From positions 82,862,116-82,926,115 of the forward strand of contig CM067366.1 of the NCBI GenBank assembly GCA_034401795.1: 64,000 nt of DNA. Reading direction: 5' to 3'. Below the pieces are notes generated by a model, which was given only the letters and a program-made list of their open reading frames with translations, was not told where the DNA came from and did no database searches. This document shows positions 33,501 to 42,554 of this stretch, piece after piece (positions within the stretch are counted from its first letter, which is position 1; each line of letters starts with the position of its first letter). A program made the translations under genes and the position numbers. This DNA is from Chaetoderma sp. LZ-2023a (lineage: Eukaryota; Mollusca; Caudofoveata; Chaetodermatida; Chaetodermatidae).

Positions 33501-33759
33501 GCGTCCTGTCAGGACCGATAACCACGCCCAGATCCTCGCGCGCCCCGCCCCGCCCCGCGTACACCTCGGTGCGCGGGCGGCTGCCTGGCTGACGGCGCCT
33601 GAGGAACCTGCGCCCCCCTCGCTGCTGGCCGAATCGCACGCGGCCGAGGCCGACGCTGCGACGGTGGCTGGCCTCTGACATGGCCAGCACCACCTCGAGC
33701 CTGCAGGGGACGATACGCAGGGGCCGCGGCGCGAACGTTAGCACGACGCAACACTTCAA
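30541..33759 (-). CDS. A-d fused RT-RNase H-YR frame (1072 codons)
   Basis: A single open frame runs through RT (YIDD near 32795-32815), RNase H, then at TTYVSDSGSKRF jumps into the YR frame and continues through the core-binding domain to the catalytic YR (HxxR near 30684-30702, Tyr near 30579-30598). The jump is caused by loss of two bases near 31840-31844 (GGAGACG against GGAGAGACG in A-b and A-c). The RT C-terminal extension is thereby cut off and left as a separate frame at 31380-31784. Whether the fusion is ever made as protein is unknown; it may simply be a decay event that happens to stay open. Confidence 0.87.
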   Translation of the reverse strand: MKCCVVLTFAPRPLRIVPCRLEVVLAMSEASHRRSVGLGRVRFGQQRGGRRFLRRRQPGSRPRTEVYAGRGGAREDLGVVIGPDRTLTAVRTTPVCMATETVPLLHALCPPRSLGGPVGGRLADHMQEWERLTQDRLVLRWLSVGYHPEWMTGPPSRLSLVPVWTPIPREPEQRLCIEEEINSLVQKGAIQPAQKCPGFYSTLFLVTKRTGGWRPILNLKPLNKFIETPSFKMETVRSVLAGLERGMWTASIDLKDAYFHIPIHGSFCRFLRFAFQGRQWEFRVLPFGISTAPRVFTRVVLAITAYLRRRSIAVHTYIDDWLLKAHTRESLSANLEIVLKTLTDLCWMINFPKSELTPSQKFVYLGMFFDLETGYVYPTQERVQKLISLIQSVCDSRHVLARVYLRMLGLMVSLEPVIPQAALRRRPIRLFLMTQWTQSTGSLDSNVSVLAPLIHHLQWWLNTENLLPGVLLTPPHPQVTVYTDASMEGWGACLEEYTISGLWDLEQSKEHINLLELRAVVLALEHFLQKVQGKIVLIRSDNSTVVTYINRQGGTKSPSLCMMTWKLLCWCLDHQITLKAVHIPGRLNLLADSLSRRMSVLPTEWQLNQCVADRLFDHWGKPNIDLFATKENAKMTTYVSDSGSKRFRNRCVSYQLGENVCIRIPSSNPDSKNSSENQTRGMPSASDRPGLAKPIMVYGSAGPSGLQSGSSASDGRYYLPGQGPSQQSVNVQIDCVDVVKESRIKEGFSEQAAMFMAKARRGSTSRAYNYKINRFAEWCSKRCIDPMDSSIQVVADFLCHLYDAYSLKPNSIAGYKSALMSVIPCLAKRGSDEVNTLNVLIKGMGNLRPRNPPVIPSWSLSLVLQVLGDKPFEPLSSISMKLLTLKTVFLIAAASARRRSEIHALSAEDDRFVVSGEGLKLLPRINFLAKNQSLKYPGQPIILPALTRYDPNSKAWCPVRALRRYKQRTAEWRTDHSALWLSYIEPHGRASKDTISRWIVECIQFCHKSATGKQVDVAKAHSVRGVVTSTALFNGVPVDDIMSVAQWHCESSFTDHYLRDTSNPLALSVLKK

Positions 33760-35572
33760 ACTGCTCGCGCAGCGCCCTCTGGTTATTCACCAGGGTGACC
33801 GTCTCCTGGAGGTGGCGACATCCCTCACCTCCAAAAAGACCAGGACCCGTCATAGGCGTACGGAGTAGCCTATTGTACAGGTCCTGAGACGGGCACAGAT
33901 TGTCCAGGGCAAACGTGCGTCTTGCCCGGACACTCCTGGTCACCGCCCGAGTCATACAGTCCAGCGCCAGGTTAATACCATCCTGGATGGCTCGCTGGAC
34001 CGTGACCGGGCTTGGCTGGCGCGATGCGGATGCCGTTACTACCCCCTGTAACAGCTGGGAGACGTGGGACAGAGCGGCAACCGAAGCCCTCCCACTCTCC
34101 TCCGCATCACGCAACGCGGCATTCGCCGAACGCAACGCGTTCGAGCACAAGACCCCCGTGTCAGAACGGGAGCCTGGCCGCGCATCCTCACCCAAAGCCG
34201 CGCGGTCATCCACGCTGGGCTTGGGTACCACACCGTACCGCTGGTAATCCAGGGGCACGATGCGACAACGCCTGGCCACCTCGCGAGGGGCCTTCGCGAG
34301 ACGTCCACTCAAGTTAATGGACGTCTCCGCCGCCTTGAACATGTCAACGACATGCTCTGCCAGCGGCAGAGAAGGCATAGCATTAGCAGTCGGTTTCCCA
34401 GCTAACCACGGCGTGTGAACACGCTGGCTAGTCGACTGCTCCACGGGCAGATCAGGCCTAACGCTCACCAACCACTGGCAAGCGTCATACCAATCCTCTT
34501 CCGTGGCTAACTGCGAGCGCTCTACAAGACGGGGGCCTTCGTCTTCCTCCTGAGCGCAAGCAGTAGAGCTTGACGGCGGGTACGCTGATACACCTGGCAA
34601 GCCAGGGAAAACATGCGGGCCTGACAGCCCCGGCATGAGAATATCACTGGTTTGACCAGGAGCAGGCACCGTGGCAGAGCGCGGGGTATATATAGCCCCA
34701 CCACGGGCCCGGCCAGCACCAGCAACAGCCTCGGCAAGCCGAGGTATGCGGTACCGCTGGCCATCAGCAGCGCCCTGGGCCACCACCTGAGCCGCGGACT
34801 CTACTCCAGGGAGAGTAAAACCGTGGAATAAGCCGCCTGTATTCCCCGCGAGGGGTGCACAAACGTCTTCATCCATGTCCACGTCGTCAGACGGCGACCC
34901 TAGCAGGTAATCCTCATCACCCTGGTCAGAAAGATTAGACCCCGGGTCAGCAAAGAGAGCTAACCCGGGCTGACCAGGAACGGTGCCATAGGAGGTACTG
35001 GCCACCGCGGCGTGCGGATACCCCTGGACTGATAAGCAGCCCGCGGGTTCCAGCGACAACCGGCCACGGTCCCCTATCGGCGCGGCAATAAGCCTGCTGC
35101 CAGGGCCGTGGAACGCCCCCTCTAATGGGGCCACCTCTGAATCGTCGAACAACGGAAGCGGTCTAAGGAAAACCGATCCAGAGGCGGGGATTACCTGCTC
35201 CGAAGCCGATGATGAGGACAGTAAAGGATTTGGTCCAGGAAGCATGCCACGAAGCAACCCTGGAACCAAATCCTTTATTGTCCTCTTCATCTCTCCCAAC
35301 ATCTCGGTCCGGAAGGCCTCCATATCCACCGCGGACGAGACCTTCCCCTTACCCTTCCTACTTACAACCTCTCGTTTCCGCTTCTTCTTCTTCTCCTCCT
35401 CTACCACCTTGTCCGTCGCCTGTAAGCAGCACAAGAATTCGGACATTAACTCGCCCCCCCAGTGCTTACATATGTCACAATTAACCAAGGGACCACAAGG
35501 GCTACATTGATAGCACAGATGAGGCCAGAACTTTTCATGAAGAAAACGTCCACAGGACGCGCAACCCGGTCC
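33509..35572 (-). CDS. A-d gag-like protein, exon 2, open
   Basis: Opens after the conserved acceptor (GCCCTGTTTCAG). Cys-rich module (CASCGRF, CYQCSPCG, CDICKHWGG), Lys-rich linker, EEDWYDACQWLVSVRPDLP, RLAKAPREVARRCR block, Arg/Gly-rich tail. The frame also extends upstream to an ATG at 35713. It is uninterrupted and overlaps the RT frame by about 250 bp. Confidence 0.8.
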   Translation of the reverse strand, partial: GPGCASCGRFLHEKFWPHLCYQCSPCGPLVNCDICKHWGGELMSEFLCCLQATDKVVEEEKKKKRKREVVSRKGKGKVSSAVDMEAFRTEMLGEMKRTIKDLVPGLLRGMLPGPNPLLSSSSASEQVIPASGSVFLRPLPLFDDSEVAPLEGAFHGPGSRLIAAPIGDRGRLSLEPAGCLSVQGYPHAAVASTSYGTVPGQPGLALFADPGSNLSDQGDEDYLLGSPSDDVDMDEDVCAPLAGNTGGLFHGFTLPGVESAAQVVAQGAADGQRYRIPRLAEAVAGAGRARGGAIYTPRSATVPAPGQTSDILMPGLSGPHVFPGLPGVSAYPPSSSTACAQEEDEGPRLVERSQLATEEDWYDACQWLVSVRPDLPVEQSTSQRVHTPWLAGKPTANAMPSLPLAEHVVDMFKAAETSINLSGRLAKAPREVARRCRIVPLDYQRYGVVPKPSVDDRAALGEDARPGSRSDTGVLCSNALRSANAALRDAEESGRASVAALSHVSQLLQGVVTASASRQPSPVTVQRAIQDGINLALDCMTRAVTRSVRARRTFALDNLCPSQDLYNRLLRTPMTGPGLFGGEGCRHLQETVTLVNNQRALREQFEVLRRANVRAAAPAYRPLQARGGAGHVRGQPPSQRRPRPRAIRPAARGAQVPQAPSARQPPAHRGVRGAGRGARGSGRGYRS

Positions 35573-36336
35573 CTGAAACAGGGCAAAGGACAAGGAGTAT
35601 GAGCAACTAGTTAAGCTTAGAAACTCAATCCAACTCAAAGAGAAGGAAAAACGATCATAAAGATCAAAATACATCAGAAACCAGCATAGCGCTTGAATTG
35701 CTGATAAATACATAGCCAGGCTGATTATGACGTCATTAATCCCGTGACAGGAAAATTCGATCCCAACAAAACATCCAAGTGCAAGGACGAATTGTATGCT
35801 GAATGGATAAGTCGACTACACAACCATCAGATACATATAGATAACTCTTTTCTGGCAAAAATGTTAATTATCTCCCTTTGTTTGTTTACAATAATTAACA
35901 TCACCACATTATCAATAACTAGATACCTGACGCTTTGTATAGACAAACCATCCAACGTGACGAACCGGAGAACTCCACCATCTGCACGCCTCTTAACTCT
36001 CTCCACCTCATGGGAAAGGAATTGGATCAAGAGGGCAAAGTGAGAAGACCTTTATACTAGGCCTCCAACTCACTGGACATAATTTTTCATTTGGTTAGAT
36101 AACCTAACAGTGTTAGTAGGAAATGGAACCATGGTGGAGAGAAAACTAACTCTCTGCTGCTGTGATGTCACCACCTAGCGTCATACAGACCTGTGGACAT
36201 AAACAGAAAGAGAAATTAGCCCTAGGTAGCACCGAGTTGACATAAACCAACTAACCAAGGCGCTTATCACGGTAAACGCGAGTCCCGGAAACACAATACA
36301 CCGGGAAGAAAACTCGCTAATTTTACTAGAAGTCAC

Positions 36337-36387
36337 CTGATTTAAAGGTCCTAAGTCCTCCTGTGGCGCAGTGTACCCTCCTGCCAT
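36337..36387 (-). CDS. A-d gag exon 1 (17 codons)
   Basis: MAGGYTAPQEDLGPLNQ, ending CAG|GTGACT in phase 0; implied intron 764 bp. Confidence 0.58.
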
Positions 36388-36480
36388 CCAAATCAGATAT
36401 TATCACTCCAAAATATACACCAATTAACAGTTTAAGAGTAAGAAAAGCTTATGATTCAAAAAGACATGTGTGTTCTCTTT

Positions 36481-36659
36481 GCCAATAATCTAGCAAAGAG
36501 GAAGTGCTAGTCTGCGCATGCGCGGTGGTGGGGCTGGCATCCGCCAGACTACGCTCTGACTCCCTGCCCAGTAGGGGCACCTAACTGTTTTAAATCTGAG
36601 TGTTTATTGAGTGAAAGCCAATATTTAGCAATATCAAAAGTATTAGGGAGGTAAGTATA
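36481..36659 (-). repeat. A-d right ITR
   Basis: Inverted copy of the left ITR, with GAGGAAGTG followed by GCGCATGCGC at 36514-36523. Confidence 0.85.
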
Positions 36660-36674
36660 CTCTTGAAGTGAAAA

Positions 36675-36960
36675 GGTATAATCATCCCCAAGGCTCTATG
36701 CCTGATAGTTTATCTACAATGACCTAAACACAAGACTTAACCGTTCTGCTCCAAAATGTCTAAGTCCAGCTAAATGCAAAACCTAACGTGAAATAACGTG
36801 AAATGTAGGGGATAATGTTATAAATGGATTGGAGAATTAATATATATGTAGTAATAAGGCTGTATATCAAGTTTGGTGGCTGTATGCCTGATAGGGTTGC
36901 CATAGCAGAGCTAAACGCAAAACTTAACCAAAACTGGACGCAACAGCCAATGCCGTGCCG
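36675..36960. repeat. Repeat E, right part
   Basis: Continues the repeat interrupted by A-d: ATAATCATCCCCAAGG, then GCCTGATAG words followed by AGCTAAACGCAAAACTTAAC. Confidence 0.6.
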
Positions 36961-37095
36961 GATGACGCGCCTGCTATCGCATAAGCTCTTCTGTTCGCTG
37001 AACAGACGAGCTAAAAATGGATCAATCCAAGCTGTCACTCAAATATATGATGTCATAATGAATTATGTCACATGGAGGGTGACGTTTCAGTCACT

Positions 37096-37449
37096 GGACC
37101 TTTCCAAGTTTTTCCATCGAACACATGAAATCATTATCAACTACATGACGTGTAGGATGACATCATAATCATGCCATCATGAGTGATTCTATACAGTCTT
37201 TAACGATTAATAGTCCGACACATTGTCGCATTCTGTTGAATATTTTGAAACTAATTTGACTGGATGTTGTTGCCACCATATGCAGCAACCGCACCCAGTC
37301 AAATTAGTTTCAAAATATTCACCAGCTTACCTATATAGTTTTCTGGAAATTGAATCAGGGAGGTCAGGGATCAATCGATCCCAACACAAGTGAGGTGTTG
37401 GTGGAGCTTAGTTAGAGATGGCGGGTCATGGCTAACACTGGAAAGGTCC
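37096..37449 (-). repeat. MITE-A copy, complete, reverse orientation
   Basis: Bounded by GGACCTTTCCA and TGGAAAGGTCCA, with the hairpin at 37236-37321 around GTTGCCACCATATGCAGCAAC. Lies about 50 bp downstream of exon e on the coding strand. Confidence 0.85.
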
Positions 37450-37496
37450 ATTCAGCAGGACATGTATACTATAATTAATAGTTAATGTGAACTTAC

Positions 37497-37650
37497 TAAT
37501 GAGTGCTTGTGCACTCGGCCCAGACAAAGCCTGATCGACAATGCCACCCAAAGAAATCTCCAAAGCATCGGTTTTAATTGCATACTTCTGTCTCAATTCT
37601 AAATCCTTATGTCTCTTTGACATACCAAAGGCACCTGTAAGCATGTTTCG
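37497..37650 (-). CDS. POLR1E: POLR1E-like exon e
   Basis: A pyrimidine-rich tract ending TTGCTTCCAG precedes the exon, and the donor is A|GTAAGT. It encodes 51 codons starting RNMLTGAFGMSKRHKDLELR and including DALEISLGGIVDQAL. This matches the EAFGTTKQKRA...T..VT region of animal PAF53. Family A element A-d lies in the next intron, ending about 820 bp downstream of this exon on the coding strand. Confidence 0.9.
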
Positions 37651-40600
37651 CTGGAAGCAAAAAAGTAAAACAGAAGAATCAGTGCCTGGGATCAACATGA
37701 TAAAGAAAAAGAACATGGTTTCAATATTAGCATTCAAACTGAATGTTACGAAATTATATTTATGACTCTCGATAACGTACATGGCATAGGACTAACTAAT
37801 CGTACATTCATTTGTTAGCCGCAGATATTGAAAGCTTGGTACTAAATATCCTGTAAAGAATTTAATAAAGTTGTTGCTGCCTTAGTTAGCAATGACTATC
37901 AAACGAATTGCTCGAAATAATTTCACAAAGCATTACTACATGTACATTGAATGTCCTGCTGATTATTTTGAGAAAAATTTGATTGAAACTTGTTGCTGCA
38001 ATGATTTTCAGTAAAATTGTTTTCAAAACACTAACTCATAACACTTGCATTTTCTGATGATTATATTGCGAAAAAATGCTATAGCCAGCAAGAATTTTCA
38101 GTCAAATTGCTATAAAAATATCTAGCCACATACACAATTAGAATCGAACTACTTTCCTCTTATTATGTGATACAGAGGTAGCTGCGATCAGTTTCGAGGC
38201 CAAAAGTACACTAGGTGACACACAAGCCAGACATCTCCATGGTAAAGGATGGTATTATAGGAGCGACCATCATGTACATACATAAATACACACATATGGA
38301 CAAACAAAGCCCATTGTAAAACTAAAATGGAGCATTCTATCCCATCCGGCAATACATCTAAAATACATGGACAGCAGGGAAAGCGGGTTACAATAAATAG
38401 GAATTTATTATATATTTTAGCTGACCGATACCAGATAATTGATGCTTCTAGGCTATTAAAAGTGAATAGGTGAAACACTTTTATGCCAATTCTGCTATTT
38501 GTGAGACAGGTCACTGATAATCAAGGTGTCTTAAATGATCATTTTGCCCACATCTGTTCAAGCAGAGCGCATTTGGAAATTGCCTAAATGTGATCGCAGG
38601 TACATGTATAAAGATCATGATAAAATTGTGTTATGAATTGCCATTTAACAGCAGCAAACACTAAAACTAACACTGAGACGACCTCAACATGGTGGTAACC
38701 TCTACAGGTTGTCTAGAGTTTAGCATTAACATCAAATAGATATAGCTAGAGGACGAAATTTTCATCTATCAGTGAAAGGACATACTGACAGCTCCTTTCT
38801 CTTTCCCCTAATTACTTTTATTCTATGATGATATGAATATCTATTCTTCTTTAAATCACCATTGACCTATGTGAAAATGTAGGTGAAATCGGGGGCCTGA
38901 CATTAACAGTAACACAATATTTGGTGGTGCGAAGATGGTGTTAACAATAAATCTGGTAATACGGTCATCAATAATGGATTCCTTGTTTCTTGTCGCCTGC
39001 ACGCATTGATGTCACCTGCACGCATTGATTTCCAATCGGCAAAATCAGAATGGATTGCAAAAAAAACAAGAAATAAAACAATTTTGAAACCTTAATGTTG
39101 TTACATGTATTTGTTTGTTGTGGTATGTTAAATTCATTTCTGAACCATTTGAATAAGAATAAACGTTTATTTCCAACTAGAGTGTTGTTGTTTTAATGCG
39201 AATTCGGCTTCGGCCCCAATGAACGTCAAGCTGCCATTTTGTAATACAAATGACCTAAATTTATCAGAAATGCTGCCTCCGATGATATATTTTCACGACA
39301 TATAAATTGAACATATAATCATATTGGTTCTGACCGGAATCACCATCAAAGAATTTCCAAATGTAGTAAACTTATCCATGAAATAGTTCCGTAATAGAAT
39401 TTTGCATCACACGCTGGTATCATCACACGCTACACATGTACAGTACAGCGCCCAGAATTAAGTTAACAAAAAATGCAACAGCAGCACAATTGTGCGCAAA
39501 AAGCAAAACATTTCGTGCCAAATGAAAAACATTGCGTGTCAAATGAAAAACACAAACAGGATGAGGTCGAAATGACAGGTGACTTTTTTCATGATATACA
39601 TGAATTAATTACGAACAGGATAAGCCTAACCACGCCAAAACACTTCCCGACAAGATTGTTTTTCTAAAACGTGGTCGTGTTTTTCTCTGCCTCGCCAATA
39701 ATAGTACATTAATCTCGATATATAATGTAGACAGTGATTGAAATGAAAATAAGTGCTAAAATCGTCGGCATTCCTACTATTTGTCTATCGCGCAAAAATA
39801 ATCTACATGTATGTCAAATCCCGCAAGTCGGCATGTTCCGCTGTGCTGGATGTTCATAGAAAGTAAATGCGAAAGCAACTGGATGAGAATAAACTATGTC
39901 AAATCTCACCAGGTCGGCATGTTTCGCTGCGCAGGATGTTTTTAAAAAGTAAATGTGAAGGCAACCGAATAAGAACACTGGGAAGATTCACGGGACTAAT
40001 ATTTCCGGTAAAATGTCAGACAAAACTACAAAATAGATCTATCACGATCAACTGTGGACGTTTCTTGAGCTTCCTTTTGTCTTCATTGTAAGGTTTTATT
40101 CACAATAATATGTTAGATATTATAAAATAGTGCTTGGATATGCCGCCGTTGAATGGTCATAAGCGGTCTATAGCAATACAGGTCTGTAGATTTAATAGAT
40201 GGAGCTAGCATACATGTACTTCTCGTAGTTTCGTACAAATACAATGACAACCACCAACAACGGGAATACATTTGTGCATAAGTACATTATGTAAACCATT
40301 GCAAAAACTCGTCGCAAACATTCATTTCAACAAATAAACTTTACAATTCTGTTTTATGCCCGAAACTAATTTAAGAGAACATCGTTAAAATATGTGTTGT
40401 CCTTTGTCGTCATTCGTGAACAACATTCTGAAACTGTTCTAGAATGCCACAGCAAGAACAATTTAGCATGTTTAGTATTCACGAACGAGATTTCCACTCC
40501 TTGTCTGATGGGGAGTAGAAATTTTGTTCGGGAAACACTGTTCCTGTGCCTTTGTCGAATGGTAGGGCTCTTCTTCACGAACAGCAAGAACTGACAACTC

Positions 40601-41810
40601 GAATGGGTAACACCGACTTCTACTTGTAATGAGCCAAAGTCCACAGGCATTCCAATTTACTAAGTGTGTGAAACGCGCCTATGTTTTTCACAAATGCGCC
40701 GGGTATTTTGAAGACATGGCATGCTCTCTAGCCGTGTTCATATTTTGTTTCAAACGCTTTCTGATACTTTATGGCGTGCCAATAAAAATGTCACTATTAT
40801 TTGTTGCTTTTGTCCTGGTGCAGTGGTATGCTTTTTTGTTTTATTCATGTCGCATTTATGTTTTCTTCACCTACATTTTTGTTTTGCATCTGGCACGTTA
40901 TTGTTTTCTTCTTGGCACATTTTAGTTTTTGTCTGTTGTGTTTTTGTTCTCAGGACATTCTAACTTAATTCTGAGCTGTACTGTAGGCATACTGTAATTT
41001 TTCATTGGCTGAAATCATGAATAAACGATTGCATGAACCGATGAGAAACATTGTATCGTGCACAGGTTACATGTAGCTAACATCTCATGCTCAGTTTACC
41101 TGGCTTACTGATGTGTGTGGATTGGTGGAAATTGTAAATCCCAACACGCATAAACCAATGAGATGATGTTTCACCCACTATAACTAATTGTCGTGGCAAC
41201 ATGGCAGGTGACAGAAGTCACGAGTCTTTCCATGCAGTCGCTCCGCTTGGTTGAAAATCATGCTTGGCTTTATTGAACAGTACATGTATTTGTATTTACA
41301 ACTTCATGTTTGTTTTTGGTGACATTTAGTAAAGGTATAATATGTACATCATTGATTTAGCTGTAAATATGTGTTTGAAACATTCTGAATTAATTCACTG
41401 GATGTTCTATCAGTATCTTCATCTATTCTGAATTTGCATTATTTTCATCACTTGTGTGGTGTTCTCCCCATAGCTCTATTGGTTTCCAACTTTATTGGTG
41501 ACAAGAACCAAGGAATCAGTTATTGATGGACTACCACTAACACGAACAGCGAGGTCAAGTCTCTGTGTTATCTTAGTGTTAGTGTTCCACCCACTGACTA
41601 TCATCAGTGCTACGGGAATGGCTTCATACTGAGCATGGGTACAACAGCGAGAGCACGGGAATCTCAAATAATGGCAGCTACAAATATCAAACTATAATGG
41701 CGGCTCAGAAGACGATCATCATTGATTGTTTCCAAATATTTCCTAATCTTATTGCTTCAGGATAACTTCAAATACATGTACATGTCGTGCAAACTGTTTT
41801 GATTTTCATA
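37651..41810. other. Intron d-e, no gene recognised
   Basis: AT-rich. Short related hairpins (about 37955-38030). A 63-codon minus-strand open frame at 41476-41667 has no recognisable features or splice support. 39200-41000 has several short frames on both strands without family signatures. Confidence 0.5.
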
Positions 41811-41814
41811 CATT

Positions 41815-42050
41815 TGAACCCTTTAATGGTCAAGCTGGCCAAACTGGCCATTGCAGTGGTCTTGAGGAATGCACATTTGCAAGTCAAGAAAGGACTATTT
41901 TTTTAATTTACCACTGGAATGCCTGCCTCAATAACCGAGCCAGGCATTCCAGTGGGAAAAAAACTAAAAATATCCTCTCTTGGCCTGCAAATTGACATTC
42001 AATAAGCAAATATTTTGATTTTCTGGACCAAATTTAACCATTAAAGGGTT
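41815..42050. repeat. MITE-B copy, near complete
   Basis: GAACCCTTTAATGGTC to ACCATTAAAGGGTTAA with the inverted repeat around CCTCAATAACCGAGCC. It ends about 80 bp from exon d. Confidence 0.8.
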
Positions 42051-42132
42051 AAAGATGGGAAAAATGGTTCTTAACTTTCCCGCATTTTAAGCACAGGAGA
42101 CAGTTGAGTAAATGGATAAGATTTTAACAAAC

Positions 42133-42206
42133 CTTTTCTCTGTATGTAAGCTCTTGTTCATCATCTACATGTAGGTTATCAACTTGTTCCTTCACATCTT
42201 CATCTC
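42133..42206 (-). CDS. POLR1E: POLR1E-like exon d (acidic linker)
   Basis: Acceptor ATTGACAG and donor AAG|GTTTGT. It encodes an acidic stretch, DEDVKEQVDNLHVDDEQE, followed by LTYREK. This corresponds to the variable linker after the dimerisation module, ending in the conserved TYREK. The exon starts with a split codon (C|GA) and ends in phase 0. The acidic part alone is not diagnostic; the phase fit and the TYREK end support it. Confidence 0.82.
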
Positions 42207-42239
42207 CTGTCAATGCAAACACACAAAGGCTCAAGCCTT

Positions 42240-42450
42240 TAACATCTACATGTAAGCTGGCCAAAATGGCTTCAGCAGTGCTATTAAGAAATGTCCATTT
42301 ATAGACGAAGAGAAAATTATTTTTGCAAATTTAACATTGAAATGACTGGGTCGATAACCGCGCCAGTGGTGAGTCGTAAATTTGTTAAAATACTCTTCTT
42401 CTATGAGGAAATTGATACTTCCTTGATCAAATTTGACCACGAAACGCTTA
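42240..42450. repeat. MITE-B copy, degenerate
   Basis: AAGCTGGCCAAAATGGCTTC and AATGTCCATTTATAGACGAAG arms; the right arm is poorly preserved. Confidence 0.6.
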
Positions 42451-42554
42451 AGGCTACTACACGCACAAGCTATGCTGTGAAAACAAGAGAAAGTCAGCTG
42501 GAGGCTGACATACCCAAGACCCCCACCCCAACAACATGAGTACAGCTCCAGCGA

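Larger units (their letters stand above)
29633..36674 (-). mobile_element. Element A-d: near-complete family A DIRS-like retrotransposon
   Basis: About 7.04 kb in intron e-f of the POLR1E-like gene, in sense. Very close to A-b in the YR and 3' region. Gag is open. A two-base deletion fuses the RT-RNase H frame to the YR frame. Flanks are the two halves of repeat E, which fixes the borders and shows no target-site duplication. Confidence 0.93.

Noticed and set aside
8727-36674. Retroviral or LTR-retrotransposon origin
   Set aside because: No LTRs, no DDE integrase or protease; a tyrosine recombinase is present instead.
41476-41667. 63-codon minus-strand frame as an extra host exon
   Set aside because: Exons d and e join in phase with no gap against the family, and the frame has no convincing splice borders or recognisable domain.
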